From Vanrija pseudolonga (taxonomy: Eukaryota; Basidiomycota; Tremellomycetes; Trichosporonales; Trichosporonaceae), in the NCBI RefSeq assembly GCF_020906515.1, contig NC_085850.1:4216001-4280000 (forward strand): a stretch of DNA of 64,000 bases, written 5' to 3'. The notes under the pieces were generated by a model. That model saw only the letters and a program-made list of their open reading frames with translations. It made no database searches and had not been told where the DNA came from. This document shows positions 32,123 through 42,942 of this stretch, piece by piece. The position numbers and the translations under genes are program-made. How positions within the stretch are numbered: the first letter of the stretch is position 1; the number at the start of each line of letters is the position of its first letter.

Positions 32123-32969
32123 GCAGTGTACGCTCGAGCATTCTTTTATTTTGTAGATATAAGACGTCGCGACTGCGAACGACGTCTATTCACACAACCA
32201 TCTCATCCAACAGTCTGCATCGTGTCCAGCACAACTCAGCAAGAGGCGCGCCAACGAGCCGCCCAACCTTCCCGCAAGCCCCAAGATCGGGGTAGGTGGG
32301 GTCGCGCATCCACACGACCGCAACGCCGGGGTGGAGGTGGACGACACGCGCGTTTCGCCTTCGACTTCGGATCGGAACACGACACTTTATGGACATGTCG
32401 GGGTTGGAGGAAACGCGTCGAGGTATGCAGGACGGATGGACGTGTCCTGCTTGGCCTTGTCTGCCATTGCCCACCTCCAGGAATGCTTTTCCCCGCAGCT
32501 TAGCCTCCTGGTCCCCGCAGACTTGCTCGTCCCCGCAGGCTTGCATGCCTTCGTCTGACAAAGCCATGCCAGCCCCCCCCCACCATCCACGCCCGGGGGG
32601 CCCCCGTCATCGCCTCGCCCGTGTGGGGAAGCTGGGCGTGGGAAGCTGGGGCGGAGGACTGGGTGAACAGCGGCTACCTGCTCCCCGCTTCCTCGTATCT
32701 GGGTGGCATGGGCATGTGACCCAACCTCTGCAGGAGCCCTGCCTGATACGACCCGAAGTTCTGGCCCGGGGTGTCGGTCGTCAGAAGCCGAAGTTCCCGC
32801 TCGGACTGTCGGTCGTCAGAAGCCGTGGCACAAACAGGTATTTGTGGCACTAACAACATCAGCTGACATTGATAGTGGCGTCTACATATCTGATCTGGCT
32901 GGATGTGGCTGGATCCGGCCGGGTATGGCTGAACATGTCGAGTCGAGTGGGCGGCGAGCGTGTAGAGCG

Positions 32970-32977
32970 TATATATG
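32970..32977 (+). promoter_or_regulatory. TATA box of the MFS transporter gene
   Basis: TATATATG in the context AGCGTATATATGCAG, about 66 bases before the ATG at 33036. Confidence 0.6.
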
Positions 32978-33035
32978 CAGAGGGGGAGCCCGTTGAGATG
33001 TCCCAAGAGACGACAACAACATCGCCCTCGCGACA

Positions 33036-34579
33036 ATGTCTGACCACGAGACCCTCGACGACGCCCAACGCACCGATATGCTCGCGCACGGCCGGAATCC
33101 CGACTTGCCGGCCGAGCACCCCATCAACGCGCTCAGCCCGTGGCGCAAGGCTGCGATCCTGGGCACGCTGTCGTTCTGTGCGCTAATGGGTAATTTCAAG
33201 TACGTCGGCTGTGGCGCGAAACCGCCTCTACCCACAAACTAACGCCACGCCTCAGCGTCGCCATCATCCTCACGGCGTTTTTCCCAATGGCCGCGCAGTT
33301 CAAGACAAGCCCAGGCGCTATCGCAAACTGCGTCGGATACGCGTTCCTCGGGATGGCTGTCGGCCCGCTCTTCTGGAACCCGCTCTCGCGAACAGTGGGC
33401 AGGAGGCCAGTGTACCTCCTCGGCTCGGTACTTCTTCTCCCGTGCGCGGTGTGGTGTGCCCTCTCGCCGACGTACGGCTCGTTCGCCGCCGCGCGCGTCG
33501 TCACGGGCTTTTTCAACGGGTTTTCCCAGACGGTGCCGCCGGCGACCATTTCAGACATCTACGTCGAGCGCGTGCTCGGCTCCAAGATGGTGATATATAT
33601 CGTGTGCCTTGTCTGCGCACCCGCCATCGCGCCCATCATCTCCGCCGGCATCATCAAGCACCACTCGTGGCGCAACCTCTTCTGGTTGGTGCTCGGTCTG
33701 TACGGCCTCCAACTCATCCTCTTCTTCTTCTTCGTCCCCGAGACGATGTGGAACGAGGACGACTCGGGCAACGAGAGCAATAACGAGGCCGACAAGGCCC
33801 CGCCGGTCCATGTCGAGGGCGAGAAGGTCACCCCTGCACCGGTGCGGCGCTCTGGCCACGTCGGCATAGCGTGGTATCCTTGGCAGCGGCCCCGCGAGTA
33901 CCTGTCCATGATGATCTCACCCATCATCATGTTCAAGTACCTCGCCATCCTGATCACGTCCGTCTACTACGGCATGGTCTTCGCCTGGGGTGTCGGCGCC
34001 AGCATCATCCTGCCACAGAAGTACGCTGCACCGCCATACTCCTTTGGTCTCATCGCCACCGGCGCCACGTTCATCGCCTTCGGTATCGGCTCTGTTATTG
34101 GCCTTCCTCTAGGTGGAATTGCAGGCGACAAGGCTGTCGACTACTTCGCCAAGAAGACGGGCCGCCGCGAGCCCGAGCACCGCCTGTGGGCTATGTACCC
34201 CATGCTCCCGCTCTTCTTTGTCTCGTGCATCATCTGTGGCTGCGGGCTGCAGTACAACCTGCACTGGATCGCCTTTCTCATCGGTGGCGCAATCATGTAC
34301 ACGGCCCTCACGGCCATCACGGGCCTCCTCCAGACGTACGTGCTCGAGACGTACCTCCCCAAGGGCGCGGACACCCAGGCCGTGTTCACGTTCTGGAGGC
34401 TCATTTGGGCCTTTGTGGCCCCCTTCTTCATCTTCGACTGGGGAGTGAAGCACGGCTGGCTCCAAGAGTTTATTATACAGGGCGCGCTTGGCCTCGGACT
34501 GGGTCTCTTGCTCTGCTTTGGTCTCATTTGGAAGGGCAAGGAGTTGCGTGCGTGGCAGGGTATGCCGCAGCTCGAGTAG
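33036..34579 (+). CDS. MFS drug/proton antiporter-like transporter
   Basis: Exons 33036-33199 and 33256-34579 give 495 residues. The start follows a TATA box at a good distance. A soluble N end of about 35 residues leads into twelve predicted membrane helices, six on each side of a polar central loop (ESNNEADKAPPVHVEGEK). The loop between helices 2 and 3 carries NPLSRTVGRRPVYLLGS, a form of the MFS signature, and GFFNGFSQTVPPATISDIY lies in helix 4-5. This pattern is usual for the fungal multidrug/general-substrate branch (DHA1-like). It would sit in the plasma membrane and export or import a small organic molecule; the substrate cannot be told. Confidence 0.9.
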
Positions 34580-34936
34580 GGAGTGTGGGGAATCTGTAGC
34601 AGTGGCATGTAGCAATAGGATCCAGCAGTGTAATTCGCTTGGCTTGCCGAGGCCTCTTAACCGAGCTCTTTGTCGCCTGCACATGCATGCGGAATGGAGC
34701 GCACCTTACATGCCTGACGGCTCACAGCGCCATCTCGTTCCTTCACCCTCACCGGATCTCCGGCCCCCTGTCTGGGCCCACGTGGCGGATGCGTGGATGC
34801 CACGGGTTAATCACGTGATCCATCACCTCCACGCAACAACTCGCCGGCATCACAGGTATCCAGCCAACTCCGTTTCATTCGACCCGCGATAACACCGCCC
34901 CACAACACCAACGACACGGCGCACGGCACAGACGCG
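34580..34936. other. Intergenic region between MFS and COG4 genes
   Basis: About 360 bases. No gene or strong promoter element is seen. A short C/A-rich leader lies before the COG4 start. Confidence 0.45.
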
Positions 34937-37888
34937 ATGACGACCTCCTCCTCGCCGTCACCGCACCTCACGCCGCCATCAGCGACGCCGGCGCCCATCG
35001 ATCCGCGGGACATAACCGACGCCTCGCAGATCGCTGCCCAGCTCGCGCTCCTCACGAGGCGCGAAGCGGACCTGACGCTGGCGCTGAACGCGCTCATCGC
35101 GGACCGGACGCAGGTCGACGGCGCGCTGAGCCGGCTCTCGCAGCTGACGACGGACGTCGACGCGCTCAGCATCGAGGTGGACGGCGTCGCGTCTGGCTCG
35201 TCGCGCCCAAACGGCCACCCTGGCCAGCCTCAGCAGCAGCAACGCATCTCGTCGCGCGGGCTCGGGCTGCAGAATGCCGACGTCGAGTACGACGATGGCA
35301 CGGACGGCCTTGTAAGCCGCGTCAACCGCGTCTGGGAGACGAGCGAGCGCGTAGGCGGCAAGGTGCGCAAGCTCGACGAGGAGATCGGCAGGGTGCGCGA
35401 GGCGGCGGATGTCGTCACCGAGGTGCTGGAACTCAAGGTGCGTGGGTGTGAGCTGCTGGCGTGCTGACGCGCAGAATGCCCTCCAGACGCTCGCTATTGC
35501 TATCGAGAAGAACGACTGGGAGTCGGCGTCGAGAAGCTGTAAGCGCGCCATGAGCGTCAGCAAGGCTGTTCTTGAGGGCGAGTTTGCGGGTTCCGTTGTG
35601 GTGAGTTGAGCTTGCTCGCGTGAAGATCTCCTGCTCCACGGACGTCGTCTGCGCTGTTCTGCACGAGGAGGGAAGGGGAAATTCTTCCTCTGCCCACCGT
35701 CCCCACCCTCCTCCCTTCACTCCATTCTCACCTCTGCGACACTGCTAACACCACCAGCCAACACCACAATCACCACTACCCCCACCTCAGCAGCTCAACG
35801 AGCTGCGCGACTCGCTCCTGCAGACCTTTCGCGCCGAGTTTGACGCGGCCGCGGAGCGCAAGGACGAGGGCGAGGTCAGCCGGTATTTCCGCCTGTGGCC
35901 AGGCATCGGGGCCGAGGACGAGGGTCTCGAGGCGTACGGCGACTTTGTCGTTGGGCTCGTCAAGGCGCGGTCCACGGCGGCCGGCAAGCGTGAGTCTCGG
36001 CATAGCTACGATACCCGCACGCAGCTATTCGTTCCCAGCTTACACCCCCAGCCTCGTCGCCCGTGTACTATCTCACCAACCTCACCTCGCTCCTCGAGTC
36101 CATCGCCCACATCATCGACCAGCACCAGCCCGTCGTGGACAAGTACTACGGCACGGGGCGGATGCGCAAGGTCGTCGGGCGGCTGGTGGCGGAGAGCGAC
36201 CGCGTAGTGAAGAACCTCGTTGAGGGTTGGGAGGAGGAGCGGAGGGTCGGCCGATTGGTGAGTCTAGCTCTGCGTCGTCGTGACTTCCAGCTAACTCCCC
36301 AGATATCCGAGACCAAGCAGTCGCGCTTCACGCTACTCTCCAACCCCGCGCTCGCGCCGCCCCTCTTCGCGTCCCTCACCAACCCCGCGGCTGCGAACCA
36401 GCTCTCCCTCGCCTCGCTCGCGAACACGACGTCCAACCTCACGTCCACGCTGCAGTCGTACGCGCCGGGAAGGAAGCAGGTGCCGACGGGCACTGCGACG
36501 CCTGTGCAGCCAGAGGAGGAGCCGGGCCCGGATCTCCGCGACGTCGACCGTATTCTCGGCGAGCTAGTCGCGCTTGGTGGTCGGTGGGCATTGTTCCGTC
36601 GTTTCGTTTGCTCTCAGCTTTCGGTGAGTCTGGTGCAATTCGTCGTGGACGCCACCCGCTCACGCCGCAGGACGAGGAAGGCGACCATGCGGCGCAGACA
36701 CGAGCGACCCTCGAGCTGCTTGAGCAGTCGGGCTCACAACGAGCAATTGAGAACCTGCTCAAGGTCTACTACACCCCATTGGAGACGTGGTACCTCCGCA
36801 CCTCCGTCGAGAAGGCGCACCGCCTCGACTCGCCCGACACGAGCGCCAAGCCGCACCTCTCCTCCATCCTGGACGACACGTTCTACCTCATCAAGCTGGT
36901 GCTCAACCGCGTCCTCTCGAGTGGATCCGTGTCCACCCTCTCGAGCCTGCGCGAGAAGATCACGAGCGTGCTGGAGACTGATTACGCGGCATACATCGGC
37001 AAGAAGATGGATCTGCTGTACACCAGCCCCGCGCCGCACGACCGTGCCGAGAAGGAGCGACGAGAGAAGGACCAGAAGGCATCGTACATCGTAAGTGCTA
37101 GCCAGTCGACGGCAGAAGCACGCGCTAATCCTTCAGATCTACTTGAACGACCTCGACGTCTCGGCCGACTACAACGACCGCATGCTGGCCGAGATCCGCG
37201 CCAACATCCCCCAGGTGTACCTCGAGACCGAGCTCGAGGCGGTGCTCGAAGAACTCGACATCCTGGGCGACCTCTCCAGCCAGTTCCGCTCGTCGTCGCG
37301 CTCCGGCCTCGAGCAGCTCTTCAACCAGGTCACGCGGCCACGGCTGCGCCCCATGCTGGACGAGTGCTACCGGGACGTGTCGTACCTGCTGGACGAGGAC
37401 GCGTTCGCCGACGCCGAGGAGCACGACGTCGTGCGCCGGCGCTTCGTCCGCGCATGGGAGGGCATCGTCGAGGGCTTCAAGGTGGGTAACTCAGGGCTTT
37501 CGTCGCGCTGACCCACCAGGACGCATTCACAGACCACAACTACCAGACATTCTTCAACATGACGGTCGAGACGCTCGTCAAGCCGTGGGAGAAGATGGTC
37601 TTCAACATGCAGTTCTCGGAGGTGCGTTGACCGACGTCCGATGCCCAACTGACCCTGCAGCTCGGCGCGATCCGGTACGAGCGCGACATTCGCTCCGTGG
37701 CCAGCTACCTCTCCACGCAGGCGGCGTACGGCGGCGCGCGCGACAAGTTTACCCGCCTCTCGCAGATCGCGACCATCCTCAACCTCGACGCGGACGAGGA
37801 CCCAGACGAGTTCTACTCCAACTCTGGCATTCCCTGGCGTCTGTCCAGGAACGAGTACAACACTGTCGTTGGGCTGCGCGAGTTCTAG
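34937..37888 (+). CDS. COG4: Conserved oligomeric Golgi complex subunit 4
   Basis: Nine exons (34937-35437, 35475-35600, 35791-35989, 36052-36257, 36303-36623, 36671-37090, 37137-37481, 37520-37621, 37661-37888) give 815 residues with all phases matching. COG4 traits: N-terminal coiled coil with SQIAAQLALLTRREADLTLA and LKNALQTLAIAIEKNDWESA, then SRYFRLWPGIG, YYLTNLTSLLESIAHIIDQH, and the conserved C-terminal end RDIRSVASYLS...FTRLSQIATILNL...WRLSRNEYNTVVGLR. COG4 is part of lobe A of the COG tether that captures retrograde vesicles at the Golgi by binding SNAREs and the SM protein Sly1. The 190-nt intron 35601-35790 is the longest in the gene. Housekeeping gene; high confidence. Confidence 0.95.
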
Positions 37889-38173
37889 GGGTTGATCTTG
37901 CCTATGCATTTGTTCATTGCATCCGGTGTTGAAGGAGGAGGCCGAGCAGCGACGCCCAGTCGGCATTTGACCAATTCAACGAACCCGTCGCCTCGGCAAC
38001 CACCAAGCCACCACCAACTCGCCCGCCCTCCCGGCCATTCTGTAGAGTTTACATTTACTATGGCACAATGTATGACATGCAATTGAGGTTTCAGGGTGGT
38101 TTTCAAGTTGGGGGAGAGGGTGGTCAACATCCTCGGGGGGACATGGAAGTTGCTGGAGGAGCCGAGCCGTCGG

Positions 38174-40948
38174 CTAGTACCCCTCGGTCACCTCGGTCGT
38201 CTCGGTGATTTCGGTGCCTGCAGCGTCCGTGACGTCGACTTCAGAGGTAGCGGCCGACACGAGCTGGCTTCCACCGAACGAGCCGCCGCCGTTCTCGCGG
38301 TCCATGGCCTCGACCTCGAGCCAGCCGAGGACGCGCTGGACACCCGGGCGAGTCTCCTCCTTGCCCATCGCGACGCACTCCTCTCCGCGCTTGCGCATCG
38401 CCGAGACGAGGGACACGAGGCGGTCCCAGCGCCGCTCGAGGGCCGGGTCGTCCATCGCCTCCTCGAACTCGTCCTCGCCCCCGCCAGAGGTCGCGCCCTC
38501 GTCGTCGCTTGATCTCAGGCCGTGGGGCGGCGAGGCGAATGGCGTGGATGCCAAAGGTGGTGCGATGCGCGTCTCGCGCAGCATGCGCCGCAGCTTGGTG
38601 ATCTCGCTGCGTTGCTTTGCCTTGGTACCTTCGAGGCTGCGGTTGATGGCTAATAATGACGAGTTGGAGATTTCTAGGTCTGCGATCTGAGTGGGTCAGC
38701 CCGACGCACGAGTTTCTGTACCCACCTTGCGCTCGACCTTGGCCTTCTCGGCGTCTGAGAAGCCGTCGGCAGACACAACCGCCTTGAGCTTGAGCTCCTC
38801 GTCATGGTCCTCGATGTCGCCATCGCCGTCGTCGGCGTCGGCATCAGCAATCGTGCTGCCGCTGAGACGATCGCGGCCCATGCGCGGAAGGTCGAGCTTG
38901 TGGCGCACGGGTGAGTACCCGCCTTCGCTCGACGAGCTTAAGCGACGAGAAGTCCACGCCCCCGGGCCACGGAGCGGCGTGCCATCCACCGACTCGATGG
39001 ACCGTGTCGGCGTCATGAGTGGGAGGGCGACCGTTCGAAGCTCTGGCGACGTGGGTGGCAGTGGCAGGGGCGGTGGTGGGGCGTAGGGGTTCCACGGGAG
39101 CGGATGATGGTGCTTGCGCGGTGGTCGGTCGGCGATACTACCAGTGTCGGCTGCGCCAGAGAGCGCGAGACCAGATGAGGGGTTGGGCGAGGTGGGACAA
39201 GATGCGGCGGGGTGTTGGAAGACATGCTGGAAGGCGGCATGCAGTGGTGACACGGCGTCGAGGGGGCGGGTTGAGCGGACGGGCGACGAGTGGTTGGAGG
39301 AGGGTTCGGGCTCGACCAGGCTTGCCGTGCCAAAGGGAGCCCGAGGAACCGGCGCTTCCAGTCCAACGCCGAAGAGCGGAGGCGGAGACGGCTTGCGTTC
39401 GGGAATGAGCGTGGAGGGCGATAGCAACGCAGTGGACCTCTGCTGAGTCTGTAGCGCGGCAATCGCTGGCAGTGGTGACACGGCAGTCATGTTTGCAGAT
39501 GCAGGGGTGACTTGGGCAAGTGGAGATACTTGAGGTCTTGATGCGTGCGCGACATGCGCCGCTCGGAAACCCAGACTGTCTTCTGGCGATGTCGACAACG
39601 CAGTAGTGGAGGGCGTAGGCGAAGACACGGATGCAGGAGTAGGCGTAGCTGGCGAAGGACGAATGTGTGCCGCGGGCGCGGTCGTCGCTGCTGCGGGGTC
39701 GTGTGTCGGTGTACTTCCCGACGGCTTTGCTTTTGGAGTACTCGACGACGTTTGGGCCGAGGACGCGCTCACTCCCGACAAGACGCTCGAAGCTGGCGTC
39801 GTCGGTCCTGGTGTGGAAGATCCCGAAACAATGGACGGTGAGCGAACCTTTGTGGGCCCGGTCGTGGTTGGAGCAGGGGACGCGGCGCCACTCCCAGTGG
39901 CAGCAGCACTATGCGACAGTCGTCTGGAAAGACCAGAAGCCGAGGACAGCGACGACGATGCCGCCGTGGGCAGGCCCGGTGTTGTCAGAACGTGTGAGGC
40001 CGGAACTTGTGCCTTTGCCACCAGGGGCTTTGCGCCTCCGGCGGCGGCGGCGCCTCTAGCAGCGGTGCCTGCGCCGCCGAGTACGGACCGGGGGGTGCCG
40101 GCGCCGACGGGCGATCTCGCGCGTGATGAGGGAGTCGACTCTGTCCGCAGTCCTATAGAGGACGAGGAAGCAGTTGTTGACGGTGCACGCGCAGGCCTGA
40201 GGCCTGGTGTCGATGCGCCGCTGCCGACTGGGGAAGAAGCAATGGACGCAGGGTTGACGCGCGCCTTGAGCCGGGGCTGCGTCGAGGCTGTTGAGGTCGA
40301 CGCGGACACGGAGGCGAGGGAACTTGTCGACGGTGTCGGCGTAGACGACAAGCTCATCTGGCCTGTTACCTGAGTGACGCGCGTTAGGAACGGGGCTGAC
40401 GCTGCACAAGAGACATCATGTCTTACTTTGCGACGGACGGCTGGCCGCGGAGCTGCGGAAGAGGAAGAACCAGACATTATGATGGGTGTGCTGGGCGAGA
40501 TGCGGGCAATGTGGGGGCGGGGTTCTAGAGTTGCACTACCCCGTCGCGGGGGTGTGGGCGAAGGAGACGATGACGAGGAACTGCCGCTGTTATCGTGTTT
40601 GAATGGCGGAGTGAGCGAGAAGAGGAAACGGTTGGATAGGGAGCGATTGGGCGGAGTGGCTGGCGACTTTGGCTCAAGCAATGGGCGGGGGGTCGACTTG
40701 TCTTTAAACCGCGGCGATGACGGCGCGTGCCATGTCGACGACGGGGAGCGGCGCTGCTGTGTGGGTGACGAGGGGAGTGGCAGGAGGATGTGCGGTGTAT
40801 TTGTTATTGTTGTTGTTGTTGTCGACGTCGGCGTCGTCGGAGTCACGGCGGCAGCAGCAGCAGCGGCGGCGGCGGCGACTTCACTACGGTCCTTGTTGAC
40901 TGTTCGCCGTCGCGGCGATGACGGCGCGCCACGGGACCAATTCGACAT
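38174..40948 (-). CDS. Ser/Pro-rich protein with C-terminal coiled coil
   Basis: Three exons on the minus strand (40427-40948, 38726-40369, 38174-38686) give about 892 residues. The 57-nt stretch 40370-40426 has a good GTAAGA donor, CTAAC and CAG and is taken as an intron, though it is also open in frame. Most of the protein is disordered: poly-Ala from GCN codons (about 40855-40880), Thr runs and many Ser-Pro pairs that could be kinase sites. The conserved part is near the end: SDAEKAKVERKIADLEISNS, then SLLAINRSLEGTKAKQRSEI and TKLRRMLRETR, a clear coiled coil, followed by an acidic segment (ERRWDRLVSLVSAMRKRGEE). I do not recognise the function. An upstream in-frame ATG (41119) would add a Cys/His/Pro-rich extension and is not favoured. 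Confidence 0.8.
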
Positions 40949-41400
40949 TTGAAGGAACCCACAGCCAGGCGGGGGGGAAGGTGGGGTGGTGGCAAAAACC
41001 TTGTTTGTATGGGGGGATAAACAGTGGCGACGATGGCAACGACGCGGACGAGACAGGTAACAGCGGCGTGTAGAGTAGTGATGAGGACGAGGACAATGAT
41101 GATGAGCAAACATGACCAAGTCGCAACCTCGTCAGGTGACAACAAAGAAGAATGCGAGCGTGACAAACGAACAGAGCGGCGCGATTAGAAATGACATTAG
41201 GGGTGTATTAGGATTTGATTAGGATAGTATTAGGAACTGATTTCTAATGACCCTACCCTGGCCGTGTTTGCCTTGTCACGTCTACCGCCGCCGTTGCGCG
41301 TTTTCCTCTACTCGTCGTCCTCTTCACAACTCTCCAATCCACGCAACTCACACATCTCTCCGCAATCCACCCTGCACCTCGCTCCCCGACTCCAGCCGCG
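40949..41400. promoter_or_regulatory. Divergent promoter with ATTAGG boxes at 11-bp spacing
   Basis: This 452-bp interval separates the starts of two divergent genes. At 41196, 41207, 41218 and 41229 the sequence ATTAGG(A/G) recurs with an exact 11-bp period, and a fifth, weaker ATTAGAA lies at 41184. On the other strand these read CCTAAT, close to telomere-type repeats. Spacing near one DNA turn suggests several copies of one protein bound on the same face. A poly-G run lies near 40970. Confidence 0.6.
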
Positions 41401-41645
41401 ATGAACAACTTCCCACCAGGCGGCGCGCCCATCTTCCCGGCCGGCGCCGGCGGTGCAGGCCTCGCCCAGTTCCAGCAGCAGCAGCAACAACAGCGAGGAG
41501 CGCACGCCCCACCAGGCCACCCACAGGCCGCCCACTTTGCAGCCGCCGCAGGCGCAGGCATCCACCAGCCAGGGATCGCCCACGGTCCCCCGGGGGGGCA
41601 CATGCCCGTCGACCCGGCGCACCTCGCCATGCTCCAGCAGCAGGG

Positions 41646-41687
<42 letters not shown>

Positions 41688-42497
41688 ACAGCAGCAGCAG
41701 CTCGCGGCGCTCGCGGGCGCTGGCCAGCTCCCGCACGCGCTCGCGCTCCGCCAGCAGCAGGCGCACGCGGCCGCGCAGGCCCAGACACACGGCACTGGTA
41801 GCGGCACTGGCGGCACGGGCAAGAAGAAGAACAAGGTGGGTTGGGTGTTGTTGCTTGTTGTAACCCAGCGCACTCACACGCATCGTAGCGCGGACCCGCA
41901 GGCCAGTTGCTCCCCCGACACATGGCCGCCGCGCAGCCCCCGCACGGCAGCGAAGCGTACGCCAAGAACGCGATGGCGCCGCCGGGCGTCACGGTGGACA
42001 ACATCGAGCCGTGGGCCGACCTCCTCGACGAGCTCGACCCCCGCGAGCTGGCGATGGGCCGGTTTAGGACACGGCATGAGATTATGGCCGAGATCTTTGG
42101 CCCGGAGCCTGTTAGTGAGTAGCAATAGGAGCAAGGCGCTAGCCTTGCTCCGGTCGCGGCCGGATGCCATCGCAGCGGGGAAGGGAACGCGCACCTGCCG
42201 CCCCCATCCGTCTCCGACCGAATCTCCCTTCCGCTCCTGTCTTTCCACACCGCTGACACTCCAGACTCAATACCACACAGCTCCTCTGACCCATGGGAGG
42301 GCCTTGGCGTGAACGGCGAGACACTAGAAGCGAAGGTGGTGAGTCATCCACCCATCCACCCCCTCTCCCCCACTGACGCCCACCCCCAGCTCTCGCTCGA
42401 GAAGAGCAACGCCGAGCTCGAGGCCAACTTTGAGGCCGACCTCGAGGCGTGGCGCAAGCGTCTGGAGGAGGCGAGCGGGCCCGTCGTCGCGGCGTAA
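41401..42497 (+). CDS. Ssr4-like subunit of SWI/SNF-type remodelling complexes
   Basis: Four exons (41401-41835, 41889-42114, 42265-42338, 42390-42497) give 280 residues. The N-terminal 145 residues are Gln/Ala/Gly-rich with a run of 17 Gln encoded mostly by CAG (about 41648-41700), ending GTGKKKNK. The ordered C half has DNIEPWADLLDELDPRELAM and GRFRTRHEIMAEIFGPEP, which resembles the C-terminal region of fungal Ssr4 proteins (LD-x-[IL]-x-P-R-x-[IL]-x3-R-x3-H-E-x2-x-E-I[FL]). Then comes a charged helix (SNAELEANFEADLEAWRKRL). Ssr4 belongs to the SWI/SNF and RSC chromatin remodellers in the nucleus. The Ssr4 link is from remembered motif similarity, so moderate. Confidence 0.6.
41648..41700 (+). 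repeat. CAG/CAA repeat encoding polyglutamine
   Basis: Seventeen consecutive Gln codons, mainly CAG with two CAA interruptions, inside the first exon of the Ssr4-like gene. A shorter Gln run sits at about 41471-41494. Such tracts often vary in length between strains. Confidence 0.9.
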
Positions 42498-42942
42498 AAC
42501 GGCCTGAGCGGTCGGTGCTGTAGTCTGCTGTATGTCACGAGTGTAGCGATGGCGCGGGGGGCCGAGCACGCTCGTCCCGTGACGATTGCTGGCGCGGGTG
42601 ACGCCAGGTGACGCTCGTGGCTTGTGCGACCGCGTCCTACCACCCGCCACGGCCGCCACACGGCTGGTCCATGAGGCTACGAGAGAGAGACTGACTGAGC
42701 GCGATTATCGACGCTGATCGCGGGGAAGGGCGACAGCGCAGGCGGTGGCTCGCGGGCCTCTGATGCGATCGATCGGGTGCGCGTGCAGATGAAGCCGAGT
42801 GTGACTGACTGCTGGTTGCCCTGTCGTGACCGATCAGTGAGGGACTTGCCAGCACCTCCTCGGGCTGCAATCAATCATGCACACGCCACAACACCTTGTT
42901 CATGCATGCTCTACAACGTCCGCTTGCTAACGTTCTCGCCCC
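42498..42942. other. Convergent intergenic region
   Basis: About 445 bases between the 3' ends of the Ssr4-like gene and the amidase gene. No gene is seen. It should hold both transcript ends; I cannot assign exact poly(A) signals. Confidence 0.5.

Larger units (their letters stand above)
30607..33035. other. Gene-poor stretch between the orphan array and the MFS gene
   Basis: About 2.4 kb. Two small divergent candidate genes (30951-31325 minus, 31376-31729 plus) are listed separately. The remainder holds a stable hairpin (32088-32122), a poly-C run near 32573-32581, a 19-bp direct repeat (32772-32790 and 32807-32825) and the MFS promoter. I see nothing that looks like a transposon. Confidence 0.5.

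Noticed and set aside
39545-40373. Long plus-strand frames opposite the coiled-coil gene
   Set aside because: They are mirror translations of Ser/Pro/Ala-rich coding sequence; the minus strand has matching exons and a conserved coiled coil.
40949-41119. N-terminal extension of the coiled-coil protein to an ATG at 41119
   Set aside because: The extra residues are Cys/His/Arg/Pro-rich and unlike the rest; the shorter start at 40948 leaves a normal promoter gap.
41184-41239. ATTAGG array as a true telomere or internal telomere fragment
   Set aside because: The unit is 11 bp with variable spacer, not a perfect TTAGGG tandem, and it sits between two ordinary genes.
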